Positions 1-8,324 of a stretch of 64,000 nucleotides of DNA are shown in pieces. Origin of the DNA: Ignavibacteria bacterium (GTDB taxonomy: Bacteria; Bacteroidota; Ignavibacteria; Tepidaquicellales; Tepidaquicellaceae); contig JAQTLX010000009.1 of the NCBI GenBank assembly GCA_028714695.1, positions 78,508-142,507 of the forward strand. The letters run 5' to 3'. The position numbers and the translations under genes are program-made. Under the pieces are notes generated by a model that saw nothing but the letters and a program-made list of their open reading frames with translations, did no database searches and was not told where the DNA came from. Position 1 is the stretch's first letter. Each line of letters begins with the position of its first letter.

Positions 1-76
1 GATTTTGCGGCGGGCTGATGACAAAAAAGTTATGTCATTTTATCGAAACCCGCCGTTTTTGCGGCGTGATGAAAGT
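1..76. repeat. Partial copies of a 59-bp hairpin repeat
   Basis: The left edge carries the end of one unit (GGCGGGCTGATGA) and most of a second one (GTCATTTTATCGAAACCCGCC, a T run, then GCGGCG). The same unit is present three times in tandem at 30487-30663. Each unit can fold through a short CCCGCC/GGCGGG stem. It is therefore a dispersed intergenic repeat of this genome. Function unknown. Confidence 0.7.
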
Positions 77-150
77 GAAATAAAAAATACAGGTTCTAAT
101 TAGATTTTCGGGAGAAAGCAAACACGTATCTTGCATGAAAAAATTTTGTA

Positions 151-186
151 AAGTATCCGGTGATTTAATTCGCCGGATACTTTTGT
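151..186. terminator. Probable intrinsic terminator of a gene left of the window
   Basis: A perfect 10-bp stem, AAGTATCCGG at 151-160 with CCGGATACTT at 173-182, has a 12-nt loop and is followed by a short T-rich tract. The gene it would serve lies beyond the left edge. Confidence 0.55.
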
Positions 187-352
187 GCTTATAATGCCGA
201 TTCAATTATAAATATTCGTATATCGATATTCATACAAATAATATCTGTTTTTACTAATATATTGTAACATATATATATCAAAGCCGTTTATTTATTGCTT
301 AATTGCTACTAATATTTTATAATCAATAAAAAAATTATAAAATCGAAATTAT

Positions 353-419
353 ATTGCAGTATAGATACAACATAATATGTATTATACGCCTTTATTGCAG
401 CATATATACAACACAATAT
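353..419 (+). promoter_or_regulatory. Two 26-bp direct repeats upstream of hipB
   Basis: ATTGCAG starts at 353 and again at 394. The two 26-bp copies differ at only three positions and are 41 bp apart, about four helical turns. They lie just upstream of the likely hipB start, in a very AT-rich stretch. Type II antitoxins normally repress their own promoter, so these may be HipB operators. That role is inferred from position and repetition only. Confidence 0.4.
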
Positions 420-478
420 TGCTTGTGATATATGATATTATTATATTTGCTATTGATAGAAATAAATTTATTAATGCC

Positions 479-814
479 ATGAATAATTTTTCAAATTGGT
501 ATGTTATGACCGATTCCGCAATAATTAAAGAAATTGGAAAAGGCATACGTCAGGTGAGGCTGAACAAAAATATTTCGCAGGAAAAACTTTCTAATATGTC
601 CGGCGTCGATAGAGTTACGATATCCAGAATGGAATCCGGACGGGTAACCACTTTAATTACTTTCGTGCAAATATTAAGATCGCTGGATATACTTGATAGA
701 TTGAATATATTCAAACAGGAACTTGAAATTAGCCCTATTAAATTATTAGAGATGCAGGAAAAGAAACGTAAAAAAGCATCTTCGGCTCGTCCTAAAGATA
801 ATTTCATTTTATAA
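479..814 (+). CDS. hipB: HipB-like antitoxin, HTH_3/Xre-type regulator
   Basis: A small DNA-binding protein with a Cro/CI-type helix-turn-helix (IGKGIRQVRLNKNISQEKL followed by SGVDRVTISRMESG). It should neutralise the HipA kinase encoded 5 nt downstream and repress the shared promoter. The open frame extends up to 377, but that part is AT-rich low-complexity sequence and includes the direct repeats. The likely starts are therefore ATG 479 (111 aa) or ATG 506 (102 aa), both without a clear Shine-Dalgarno sequence. The basic tail (KKRKKASSARPKD) is typical of HipB-like antitoxins. The family call is firm; the start is not. Confidence 0.8.
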   Translation: MNNFSNWYVMTDSAIIKEIGKGIRQVRLNKNISQEKLSNMSGVDRVTISRMESGRVTTLITFVQILRSLDILDRLNIFKQELEISPIKLLEMQEKKRKKASSARPKDNFIL

Positions 815-819
815 GATTT

Positions 820-2115
820 ATGAACACTATAGCAAAAGTAAAAATATGGGGGTATGATGTAGGCGCTGTTGCCTGGATTGATTCATCCGGGTATGCTTCG
901 TTTGAATTTTATAATGATTTTTTAAATAAAGGGCTGGATTTATCTCCGCTGAAAATGCCTGTCGAAGAAGCGCGTTCAAATAATAAAATATTTTCATTTC
1001 CTTCATTAAATGCTGAAACCTTCAAGGGCCTGCCCGGTCTTCTTGCCGATAGTTTACCGGATAAATTCGGTAACAAAATAATAGACTCCTGGCTGGCCCG
1101 GCAAGGCCGCGACCAGACGAGTTTTAATTCCGTTGAAAGACTATGCTATACCGGAAAGCGTGGAATGGGAGCATTGGAGTATGAACCGGCAGCCTCTTTA
1201 TACGGCGATGATTCCGGGCAGGTTGATATAAAGAAATTAGTTAAATTGGCCGCGGAAATATTAAATGATAGAAATGAAATAAAAATAAATATTCGTAAAA
1301 AAACATCTACAGGATTAGAACAAATTATTAAAGTCGGAACTTCTGCAGGAGGGGCAAGGGCTAAAGCGGTTATCGCATATAACGAGACAACAGGCGATGT
1401 GCGCTCCGGTCAAATAGATAATTTAAGCGGCTACGAATATTGGATTATTAAATTCGACGGCGTAACAAACAAAGAGCTTGGAGACTCCAAAGGATACGGA
1501 AAAATTGAATATGCGTATTATCTTATGGCTAAAGCATGCGGTATTAATATGAGTTATAGCAGATTGCTGAATGAAAACGGAAGATCACATTTTATGACGA
1601 AACGTTTCGACAGGACAGGTATTGAAAAACATCATATGCAGACTTTATGCGCTCTGGAACATTTTGATTACAACGATCCGTTATCTTATTCTTATGAGCA
1701 GGCTTTTCAAACCATTCGAAAATTGAAATTATTTTACCTGGATTCGGAAGAATTATACAGGCGGATGGTTTTTAATGTAATTGCCAAAAATAATGACGAT
1801 CACACAAAAAACATCTCCTTTCTAATGGATAAAAACGCAAAATGGAGTTTGTCCCCCGCTTATGATGTCACATTCGCATTTAATCCCGCCAACCGATGGA
1901 TAAAATCACACCGGATGAGTATAAACGGAAAACGCGATGATATTACAAAAGAAGATCTTATTTGTGTTGCAAAAAATATGAACATAAAAAAGCCGAATGA
2001 AATAATAGAACAAATAAAAGATACTGTATCTTCGTGGAATGAATTTGCAAAAACAGCGGGAGTCAACAGGCGTCAGGCAATCTCAATTCACAAAACCCAT
2101 GATTTGATGATTTAA
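820..2115 (+). CDS. hipA: HipA-like serine/threonine kinase toxin
   Basis: This 431-residue protein is close to the usual HipA length of about 440. The N-terminal Couple_HipA domain is followed by a HipA_C kinase fold. Visible kinase elements are the Gly/Ser loop VGTSAGGARAKA (around residues 172-183), the lysine in YWIIKFDGV, the catalytic NNDDHTKN (Asp326 to Asn331) and the metal-binding PAYDV. No catalytic residue is missing, so the toxin looks intact. HipA of E. coli phosphorylates glutamyl-tRNA synthetase; the target of this homologue is unknown. It is in operon with hipB and convergent with the asparagine-synthetase-like gene, the two stops being 5 nt apart. Confidence 0.9.
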   Translation: MNTIAKVKIWGYDVGAVAWIDSSGYASFEFYNDFLNKGLDLSPLKMPVEEARSNNKIFSFPSLNAETFKGLPGLLADSLPDKFGNKIIDSWLARQGRDQTSFNSVERLCYTGKRGMGALEYEPAASLYGDDSGQVDIKKLVKLAAEILNDRNEIKINIRKKTSTGLEQIIKVGTSAGGARAKAVIAYNETTGDVRSGQIDNLSGYEYWIIKFDGVTNKELGDSKGYGKIEYAYYLMAKACGINMSYSRLLNENGRSHFMTKRFDRTGIEKHHMQTLCALEHFDYNDPLSYSYEQAFQTIRKLKLFYLDSEELYRRMVFNVIAKNNDDHTKNISFLMDKNAKWSLSPAYDVTFAFNPANRWIKSHRMSINGKRDDITKEDLICVAKNMNIKKPNEIIEQIKDTVSSWNEFAKTAGVNRRQAISIHKTHDLMI

Positions 2116-2120
2116 CATTT

Positions 2121-3950
2121 TTATATCGAATTGAAATACTTCTGCAAAGAAATAAAATGCGAATATTTCAGAAGGTCTTTTAAATAACTTTTATCTTTGA
2201 ACTTTTCTTTAAGCCTGTTTCCGAATACGCCCGTTTTGTCGGAGCCTTCATGTAAAACGTCGGATATAAACTTCTCTGTCCATTTCTCCGAATTAAATGT
2301 ATCGTTGCCAGACGCTCTTTTATAAGCGGCGGTCTTCTTAACGCCTTTATAAATGCTTATGAAATTAAACGGAAACGGTTTTAGTAAATCATCCGGCTTG
2401 TAACCTCTGTCCAGATTGATTTTCCCAAGTTCGGGTTTGAATCTTTTGTAAATATGCGCGTAAAGCAATTGTCCTTTCCTTCTCTTGAATTTACTCTTGC
2501 CGAGAAAACCGTTATACATACCCGCGAAAGGTGTCTTATACATAAGTTCAACGAAATCATCATCGAAGAACGGAAATCTCGTTGTCACATAAACGCGTTC
2601 AATCTGTATTTCCTGCGAAAAATATTTTCTGACGCCTTCCTGAATTATGAAAAAGAAAAATCGCAATACTTTGCCGCGCTCTTTGTATTTCTCGAAATAT
2701 CCTCCGAGAAGTTCGCGTTTAATTTCTTCCATGCCGTCATCGATTATCTTCGGGTCAAGATAATTTTTCTTCTTTATGTCTTCGAATATTCCATCGAGAG
2801 TTTCCGCGGGAGAATCGCTTAAAAATAATTTCTCCGAATAGTCATTCACCATTATCCCTGCGTTATGCAAAGGTCTCATAACCTCGCTGCCGAATAACCC
2901 TGTCATTATGGTCTTTGAAAAAGAGTTCAGTTTTTTGTATGCATAAGGATAATTCGAACGCAGTATCGGTGCGGAGGCATTGGAATGCTCTATTGCTTCA
3001 AGCGCGCAGCCGTCATGCTCTTTCTCATATTCTTCGTCCAGTATTACCGGAGAAAAATTAATTTTCAGTTTGCCGCATATTTCTTTCGGTATCTCGACTT
3101 GCCTGCTTCCGGGCATTCCGTATGAATAGCAGAGAAAATCCTCTTTCTTTTTATCAAGCATTGCAACATTAGCCCTGCCGTCAAATCCGCCGGTTAATGC
3201 AACAAGTATTTTATCCGTATCGAAACTGTAAAGGTTTGTATTCTCATGCAATTGCCTGCCGAGCATTTCAAGTGACTCTTTTTTGGAAAATAATTTATCG
3301 TTGTATAATTTCTCAACGTTCCAGTACCGGTTTTCCGATTTTCCTGCGCTTGAAAACTCATAAATGGTGCCGTTGTCAATTCTGGAAATATCTTTGTAGT
3401 AAGTTTTTGTTCCTAACGTGAAATCAAAAATTAACTGTTCCGTTAAAGCGGTGTGGTTCAATTCCTTCGATACCTGCCCTGATTCAAGTATCATTCTGAC
3501 CGATGATGAAATAACTAATACACCTTCTTTAAAGGAATAATATAATGGGAGAACGTTAAGTCTGTCGCTGATTACTTTAATTGTGTTTTTGTTTTCATCG
3601 TATATTGTAATGACAAACGAACCTTTTATATTATCGGTAAATTTATCGCCTGAATTTAAATGCAGTCCGTAAATCATTTCCGCGTTGATTATTTTCGGAG
3701 ACTCCCCCGTTAATTTTTTATACCGGTTATTGGTGTATACCGTGCCGAATAAAAATATATTTACACCGTCTTTCGCAAAATAATTCTTTCCAGTTTTTTC
3801 CCTTTCCAGATAAACAGCATACGAATTCTTAAATTCTTTTTCATATTCAACCGATGTTAAATTCTTATAATACGGATTATTAAGAAATGAATACTTTCTG
3901 TTCCCGCCTGAGTTTTTCCCGAAATAAACTATTTGAAAATAATCGAACAT
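2121..3950 (-). CDS. Asparagine-synthetase-like protein without an N-terminal Cys
   Basis: This 609-residue protein has the AsnB layout: an Ntn-amidotransferase-like N-terminal half and a C-terminal ATP-pyrophosphatase half. The PP-loop is ALTGGFDGR (near residue 250), where AsnB has SGGLDS. The protein begins MFDYF, so the Cys2 nucleophile needed to release ammonia from glutamine is absent; it may use free ammonia or another amine. Relatives of this family build amides or beta-lactams in secondary metabolism. It is the last gene of the operon and starts 2 nt after the ATP-grasp stop. Substrate unknown. It may act on a small molecule made with its ATP-grasp and SDR neighbours. Confidence 0.8.
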   Translation of the reverse strand: MFDYFQIVYFGKNSGGNRKYSFLNNPYYKNLTSVEYEKEFKNSYAVYLEREKTGKNYFAKDGVNIFLFGTVYTNNRYKKLTGESPKIINAEMIYGLHLNSGDKFTDNIKGSFVITIYDENKNTIKVISDRLNVLPLYYSFKEGVLVISSSVRMILESGQVSKELNHTALTEQLIFDFTLGTKTYYKDISRIDNGTIYEFSSAGKSENRYWNVEKLYNDKLFSKKESLEMLGRQLHENTNLYSFDTDKILVALTGGFDGRANVAMLDKKKEDFLCYSYGMPGSRQVEIPKEICGKLKINFSPVILDEEYEKEHDGCALEAIEHSNASAPILRSNYPYAYKKLNSFSKTIMTGLFGSEVMRPLHNAGIMVNDYSEKLFLSDSPAETLDGIFEDIKKKNYLDPKIIDDGMEEIKRELLGGYFEKYKERGKVLRFFFFIIQEGVRKYFSQEIQIERVYVTTRFPFFDDDFVELMYKTPFAGMYNGFLGKSKFKRRKGQLLYAHIYKRFKPELGKINLDRGYKPDDLLKPFPFNFISIYKGVKKTAAYKRASGNDTFNSEKWTEKFISDVLHEGSDKTGVFGNRLKEKFKDKSYLKDLLKYSHFISLQKYFNSI

Positions 3951-3952
3951 TA

Positions 3953-5155
3953 TTAGTTTTTGTTTTTTTTGAACAGCCTTCTGAATATTCCTTTGAAAAG
4001 ATTTTTAATTAAATGAAAAGATAATCCGATATCATTCCATCTCATATCTCCTACATATATCGGAAAATCGAAATACGAAAGCAAAATACCGCTCGGCGGC
4101 AAAATTCCTTTTGAAACGTATTCCGCGGAACTCCTGATATCCCTGTGTATAGATATCCACCTGATATTAATATTTCTGTTTACTACAGGTTCAAGCGTTT
4201 CTCCGAGCAATTCTTTGTAACTCATCATCGCGATATCTATTCCGAATTTTGTTCCGACTTCATCCCATAAACCGAACCTCGGATTGACTTCTATAAGTTT
4301 GTACTGATTATCCCGTAAATCCTTTTTCACCTCAATCCCCGAAGCCCCCCGGAATTTCAGGTTCTTCAGCCATTTGACCGACATTTCCTCAAGTTCTTTG
4401 TTGTAAACCAGATTTACGTATGACGCGCTTCCGAAATGAACAGGCGCGATTCTTTCCTTTATTCCCGTAAACGAACCGATGCAGTTCTGATTCCTGTCCA
4501 TGTAAGAAACAAAATAATGCAGGTTGCTGTCTTCGCCCTGAATTATTTCCTGAACAATTACCCTGTCGTCGTATTTTCGAATCACATCATACTTTTCAAG
4601 GATTTCATCAGCGCTGTTTACTATAATAACTTTTTCTCCGCCGCAATATTCTTCAAGAAAACCCGACCGCCATGATTCGGGAAATTCCGGTTTTAATATG
4701 CACGGAAACTCAGCATCTTTAATAAAAATATGAAGGTCCTCAACATCGCTCACGAAACAAGTCTTCGGAGCGGGGAATCCGAATTTCACGGCAAGTTCGT
4801 ATGTATATCTCTTGCTCGTAAGTTTCCTCAAAAGCCCGCCTTCGGGTACAGTGAAATAAAAACTCTCCGAAAGTTCATCCGCATAATCATTAAGAGGCAG
4901 AACGAATTTATCGCTTGAAGGTATAAGCACAGGCTTTACGTCGAAATCTTTCCTCATCTTCATCATATAATCAAAGAAACCCTTCCCGTCAATTTCGGGA
5001 TCGGGGCAGATGCTTTTAATTCCGAACCTCGACCTGAAGCCAAGTTCCGACGGATTGGAATCAAGACCGTATGCTTTAATTCCGAATTTCGGAAAATGCC
5101 TCAACAGGAAAATTCCCGGAGTCGATAAACCAAGCGATATTACCGGATTTTTCAT
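3953..5155 (-). CDS. ATP-grasp carboxylate-amine ligase family protein
   Basis: This 400-residue protein has a preATP-grasp Rossmann region (ISLGLSTPGIFLLRHFPKFG) and an ATP-grasp core with FPCILKPEFPESW, VIVQEIIQGEDS and the Mg-binding IEVNPRFGLWD. The family joins a carboxylate to an amine or thiol through an acyl phosphate. Its start overlaps the SDR stop by 4 nt (ATGA), showing translational coupling. A ligase of this kind beside an asparagine-synthetase-like enzyme suggests a modified amino acid or dipeptide-like product, but no substrate can be read from the sequence. Confidence 0.82.
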   Translation of the reverse strand: MKNPVISLGLSTPGIFLLRHFPKFGIKAYGLDSNPSELGFRSRFGIKSICPDPEIDGKGFFDYMMKMRKDFDVKPVLIPSSDKFVLPLNDYADELSESFYFTVPEGGLLRKLTSKRYTYELAVKFGFPAPKTCFVSDVEDLHIFIKDAEFPCILKPEFPESWRSGFLEEYCGGEKVIIVNSADEILEKYDVIRKYDDRVIVQEIIQGEDSNLHYFVSYMDRNQNCIGSFTGIKERIAPVHFGSASYVNLVYNKELEEMSVKWLKNLKFRGASGIEVKKDLRDNQYKLIEVNPRFGLWDEVGTKFGIDIAMMSYKELLGETLEPVVNRNINIRWISIHRDIRSSAEYVSKGILPPSGILLSYFDFPIYVGDMRWNDIGLSFHLIKNLFKGIFRRLFKKNKN

Positions 5156-5913
5156 TTTAACCTGAATTGGAATAAATAATCTAAAAATTCTATTTGTTTA
5201 AGAACCGAATACTTAATCAGGGTTTTTAATTTGAACATCGGAAAATTTTTACCCGTGATAAACTTTTTGCTGAAAACGATATAATCGATTAACTTAATTA
5301 CTTTTTCCGACTGAAGTAATTTAGTGTGATTGATTTCCGGACGGGTTGTTCTGTAATCGCCAGTTGAAAATGTCGGCGGACTTATGACGTTAACCGAAAT
5401 TTTCTTGTCCTTTAAATACTTCGCAAGACTTAATGAGTATGAAATGAATCCGGCTTTTGAAGTGCAGTATGACGTTCCGCCTTCGTAACTTACCATTCCG
5501 GCGTTTGACGACATATTAATAATTTTACCTCCGCCGTTTTTTATTAAATGCGGAATAACTTTATTGCAAAGAATAATCTGCGATGTCAGATTTGTGTCTA
5601 TTGACTCTCTGTATTCTTCCGCGGTTATTTCATCCGGCAATTTGAACAATTTGTAAGCGGCGTTATTAATTAATACGTCAATGCTTCCCATGAATTTAAT
5701 CGCTTCTTCTATCGCTGCGCTTGCGTCCGAATCTATGTTTATTGAACCCGTATAATATTTGAAATTCTTCGAATCGATTAGTTTTTTATTTTCATTCTTT
5801 TGATTATCGAGTGCGCTTCTCGAAAAACCAAAAACTTTATGCCCGAGTCCCGTGTAATGCAGTGCAAGTTCTTTGCCAAGTCCTCTCGAAATTCCGGTAA
5901 TGAATATATTCAT
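5152..5913 (-). CDS. Short-chain dehydrogenase/reductase
   Basis: A classical 253-residue SDR. The dinucleotide-binding motif TGISRGLG lies at the N-terminus, followed by INNAA, the catalytic serine region NMSSNAG and the active-site YCTSK. It should be a soluble NAD(P)-dependent oxidoreductase. It overlaps both neighbours by 4 nt (SGNH upstream, ATP-grasp downstream), so it belongs to the acyltransferase operon. Substrate unknown. Confidence 0.88.
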   Translation of the reverse strand: MNIFITGISRGLGKELALHYTGLGHKVFGFSRSALDNQKNENKKLIDSKNFKYYTGSINIDSDASAAIEEAIKFMGSIDVLINNAAYKLFKLPDEITAEEYRESIDTNLTSQIILCNKVIPHLIKNGGGKIINMSSNAGMVSYEGGTSYCTSKAGFISYSLSLAKYLKDKKISVNVISPPTFSTGDYRTTRPEINHTKLLQSEKVIKLIDYIVFSKKFITGKNFPMFKLKTLIKYSVLKQIEFLDYLFQFRLK

Positions 5914-6857
5914 TTCTTTGTATTGTAATATTTTTGAAAAGAAGCGAATAAAAAATTTCCTAAAGCAATATTACCCTTTTCGTTCAAATGCCAGTCGCCG
6001 CTCATCTGATTTTCGGGTATCATTATGTTCGAATATTCAAAGTTAACATTATTTTTTTTACAAAACGCGTCTATTCTGTTGTTCAATGTATCGTTTCTCA
6101 TAATTGAAACGCATAAGAATTTGTCCCCGCATCTTTTCCCGAACTGCCCGAGGCATACATTAAGGTCGGTAAGGTCGGCATTGACCGCGTATACGCTATC
6201 TTCAACGGGTTTAACTGTCTGCTCTTCGCCTTCCTGAACCAGAATTGAAACTAACCGTATGAAAGAAAAATTATTTCTGAAAAAAAGATTTATATTTGAT
6301 TTAAAAGAATTATCGACGGAAAAGGAATTTCTGTTTAACTCAAATGGATTATCCGCCAGTTTGTATGAAGCGGCTTTGTATCCGTTTATAACCAGAATTT
6401 CGCACTCGGGCTTGTAAGCGTTTTCATAATAACACATTCTTCTGTAGGAATCATACGGGTCAAATCCCGCATAACCCAAATTCAATACATTGTAATGCCT
6501 GTCTGTATTTTTTAATTGATTCTGAAAAACGGTTGTTGACATTGCTTCGGGCTTTAAAAACTGATTCTCTATGAAAGAAGAGCCCATAACGTATACATAT
6601 TTGGGCGCATCAGCCGTATCAATATCGGCGCCCGGAAGCCCGATGTTGTTTCTTCTGTATATCTCGAACTTTCCTCTGGAATTCCAGTACTCCGAATGAG
6701 GCTTGTAAATGTTCTGATGTCCGGGCGAACTTCTCATTCCTTTCATTTTGTATAATACACCGTACTTCGGAAAACCAAGAATGTTTCCTATAAGAAGTTC
6801 GGCGGCAATTAAGGAACAAATTAAAGCCGTCAATATTAGCAAAGGTTTTTTAATCAA
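5910..6857 (-). CDS. Membrane-anchored SGNH/DltD-like acyltransferase or esterase
   Basis: A 315-residue protein with one N-terminal membrane segment (about residues 3-24) and an extracytoplasmic domain. Block I is VMGSSF (Gly92-Ser93-Ser94), as in DltD proteins that carry GSS instead of GDS. The catalytic dyad DWH is at residues 288-290 in SGDWHLNEKGN. Such proteins pair with MBOAT channels (DltB/DltD, AlgI/AlgX, PatA/PatB) and move the acyl group to the final extracellular acceptor. The start codon is TTG; the ATG a few bases upstream is in another frame and hits a stop at once. It lies 11 nt after the microprotein. Confidence 0.78.
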   Translation of the reverse strand: MIKKPLLILTALICSLIAAELLIGNILGFPKYGVLYKMKGMRSSPGHQNIYKPHSEYWNSRGKFEIYRRNNIGLPGADIDTADAPKYVYVMGSSFIENQFLKPEAMSTTVFQNQLKNTDRHYNVLNLGYAGFDPYDSYRRMCYYENAYKPECEILVINGYKAASYKLADNPFELNRNSFSVDNSFKSNINLFFRNNFSFIRLVSILVQEGEEQTVKPVEDSVYAVNADLTDLNVCLGQFGKRCGDKFLCVSIMRNDTLNNRIDAFCKKNNVNFEYSNIMIPENQMSGDWHLNEKGNIALGNFLFASFQKYYNTKK

Positions 6858-6868
6858 TCCGCATAATT

Positions 6869-7000
6869 TTAAAAATCACCGTATATAAACGGCCTGCTTA
6901 GTTTCGCGATTAATTTGAAAAACGAAAGCGATGCGAGCGAAAGCGCAAGCATCAGAAATAAAACGAAATATTTTAAAAATATTTTGTACAAACCCTTCAT
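6869..7000 (-). CDS. DltX-like 43-aa membrane microprotein ending FIYGDF
   Basis: ATG at 6998-7000 opens a 43-codon frame, two bases after the MBOAT stop (TAA-TC-ATG). The product is a short basic N-terminus (MKGLYKIFLKY), one hydrophobic helix (about residues 11-31) and the C-terminus KLSRPFIYGDF. DltX proteins end in a closely similar FIYxxF motif, whose Tyr has been shown in Gram-positive Dlt systems to carry the acyl group between DltB and DltD. Many AlgI-like MBOATs carry a similar FIY-x-x-F tail fused at their C-terminus. A TAA lies in the same frame just upstream of the ATG. One extra A in the T6A3 tract at the end of the MBOAT gene would fuse the two frames, so a broken or frameshifted MBOAT tail remains possible. 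Confidence 0.75.
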   Translation of the reverse strand: MKGLYKIFLKYFVLFLMLALSLASLSFFKLIAKLSRPFIYGDF

Positions 7001-7002
7001 GA

Positions 7003-8151
7003 TTATTTAAAAAATATCCAGCACATTGTAACGTATAAAAATGTAAATACAATGCTTGCGGCATTGAACCATTTTGTCTTTGAAAGCCGCGCAAGCGCAG
7101 GCTGCTTTCTTTTTATACGCACCCACACCTGATAAGCGAAAAGCCCGAACCCGTGGCATAAGCCCCATAACAGAAAATGCAGTGCAGGTCCGTGCCACAG
7201 TCCGCATATACCCATCGCAATCATAGGAACAAAAAATATCTGCCAAGCCTTGTTTCCAAACATCGCGCTCAGCGGGAAAAATAAGTAATCCCTTATCCAG
7301 TCGGAAAGAGATATGTGCCAACTTCTCCAGAACTGACTTATGTTCGGCTTGAAATACGGATAATCGAAATTTTCCATTATCTTAAATCCGTAAACGCGGG
7401 AAGCCCCTATTGCAATATCGCTGTATGCCGAAAAGTCCATATATATCTGAACGGAATAACCCAATAGCGCGGCGCCCCTTATCCAGATTGAATAATCTCC
7501 CGGATTAGCCCATACGGGAGCGATTAAAAATCCGAGCCAGTCGGCAATAACAAACTTTTTAAAAAGCCCGTAAACAATTCTTGTAAACGCTTCTTCAAGG
7601 AAAGAAAAAGAAAATTTATTCTCCCTCTCCGCTTCAACTTTGAATCGTGAAAATCTCTCAATCGGTCCGGCAACATAAATCGTGAAAAGTGAACTGTATA
7701 AAACGAAATCAATAAGTTTACCTTTGACGTTAATTTTCCAGTATATGTCAGTAAGATAACTGATGTGTTTGAAAACAATGTACGATATTCCAAGCGGCAA
7801 AAGCAGAAATTCAATCTTGAAAACAGGAAGCGCGGAAATAAACTTATTCATATGCGCAATTATCCCGCCGAAAAATCCCAGATACTTAAACGCCGCCAGA
7901 ATCAAAACAAGCCCGATTACTCCTGTTCTGTGGAAAACTGAACGGCCGTTATATTTTTCAATCAGGTATGCAAATAAATACGAATATGCAGTCAGGATAA
8001 TTACAACCAGAGCGGAACTCTTGTCGAAGTAATATATAAACAATAAACTTACTGCCGAAAGAAAATAATTTCGAATAATCTGTTTGGGAATTATCCAGTA
8101 AATAACGGCAGTCGCAGCCAGCAAGGCATAATATTGTATTCCTACAATCAA
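7003..8151 (-). CDS. MBOAT-family O-acyltransferase (AlgI/DltB type)
   Basis: A polytopic protein of 382 residues with MBOAT signatures: FWRSWHISLSDWIRDYLFFP and the invariant-histidine segment GLWHGPALHFLLWG. It should pass acyl groups across the inner membrane for transfer to a surface glycan or similar acceptor. It ends at TMCWIFFK, shorter than AlgI (about 480-520) and close to DltB length. The microprotein with the FIYxxF tail follows immediately. The start is TTG with AGGA 7 nt upstream. It is the first gene of the six-gene operon and divergent from 8325. No acyl-carrier or adenylation gene is present in the window. Confidence 0.87.
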   Translation of the reverse strand: MIVGIQYYALLAATAVIYWIIPKQIIRNYFLSAVSLLFIYYFDKSSALVVIILTAYSYLFAYLIEKYNGRSVFHRTGVIGLVLILAAFKYLGFFGGIIAHMNKFISALPVFKIEFLLLPLGISYIVFKHISYLTDIYWKINVKGKLIDFVLYSSLFTIYVAGPIERFSRFKVEAERENKFSFSFLEEAFTRIVYGLFKKFVIADWLGFLIAPVWANPGDYSIWIRGAALLGYSVQIYMDFSAYSDIAIGASRVYGFKIMENFDYPYFKPNISQFWRSWHISLSDWIRDYLFFPLSAMFGNKAWQIFFVPMIAMGICGLWHGPALHFLLWGLCHGFGLFAYQVWVRIKRKQPALARLSKTKWFNAASIVFTFLYVTMCWIFFK

Positions 8152-8324
8152 ATAAGATTCCTGATTACATTAAGAATTTAACCGAATAAGATAAACCGTT
8201 AATGCGTAATATAAAATTCAAAATTTAGTGAAATAGGTGAACAAAAATCCCGCTTAATTTATAGTTTGTCGTACCGCAGGAAAAATTGATTTGTTGATTA
8301 TTGTATTTGAATGTATTTTAAATT

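Noticed and set aside
151-182. TATCC...GGATA resembling an E. coli HipB operator
   Set aside because: The spacer is far longer than 8 bp, the arms form a perfect 10-bp terminator-like stem, and it lies 300 bp from hipB.
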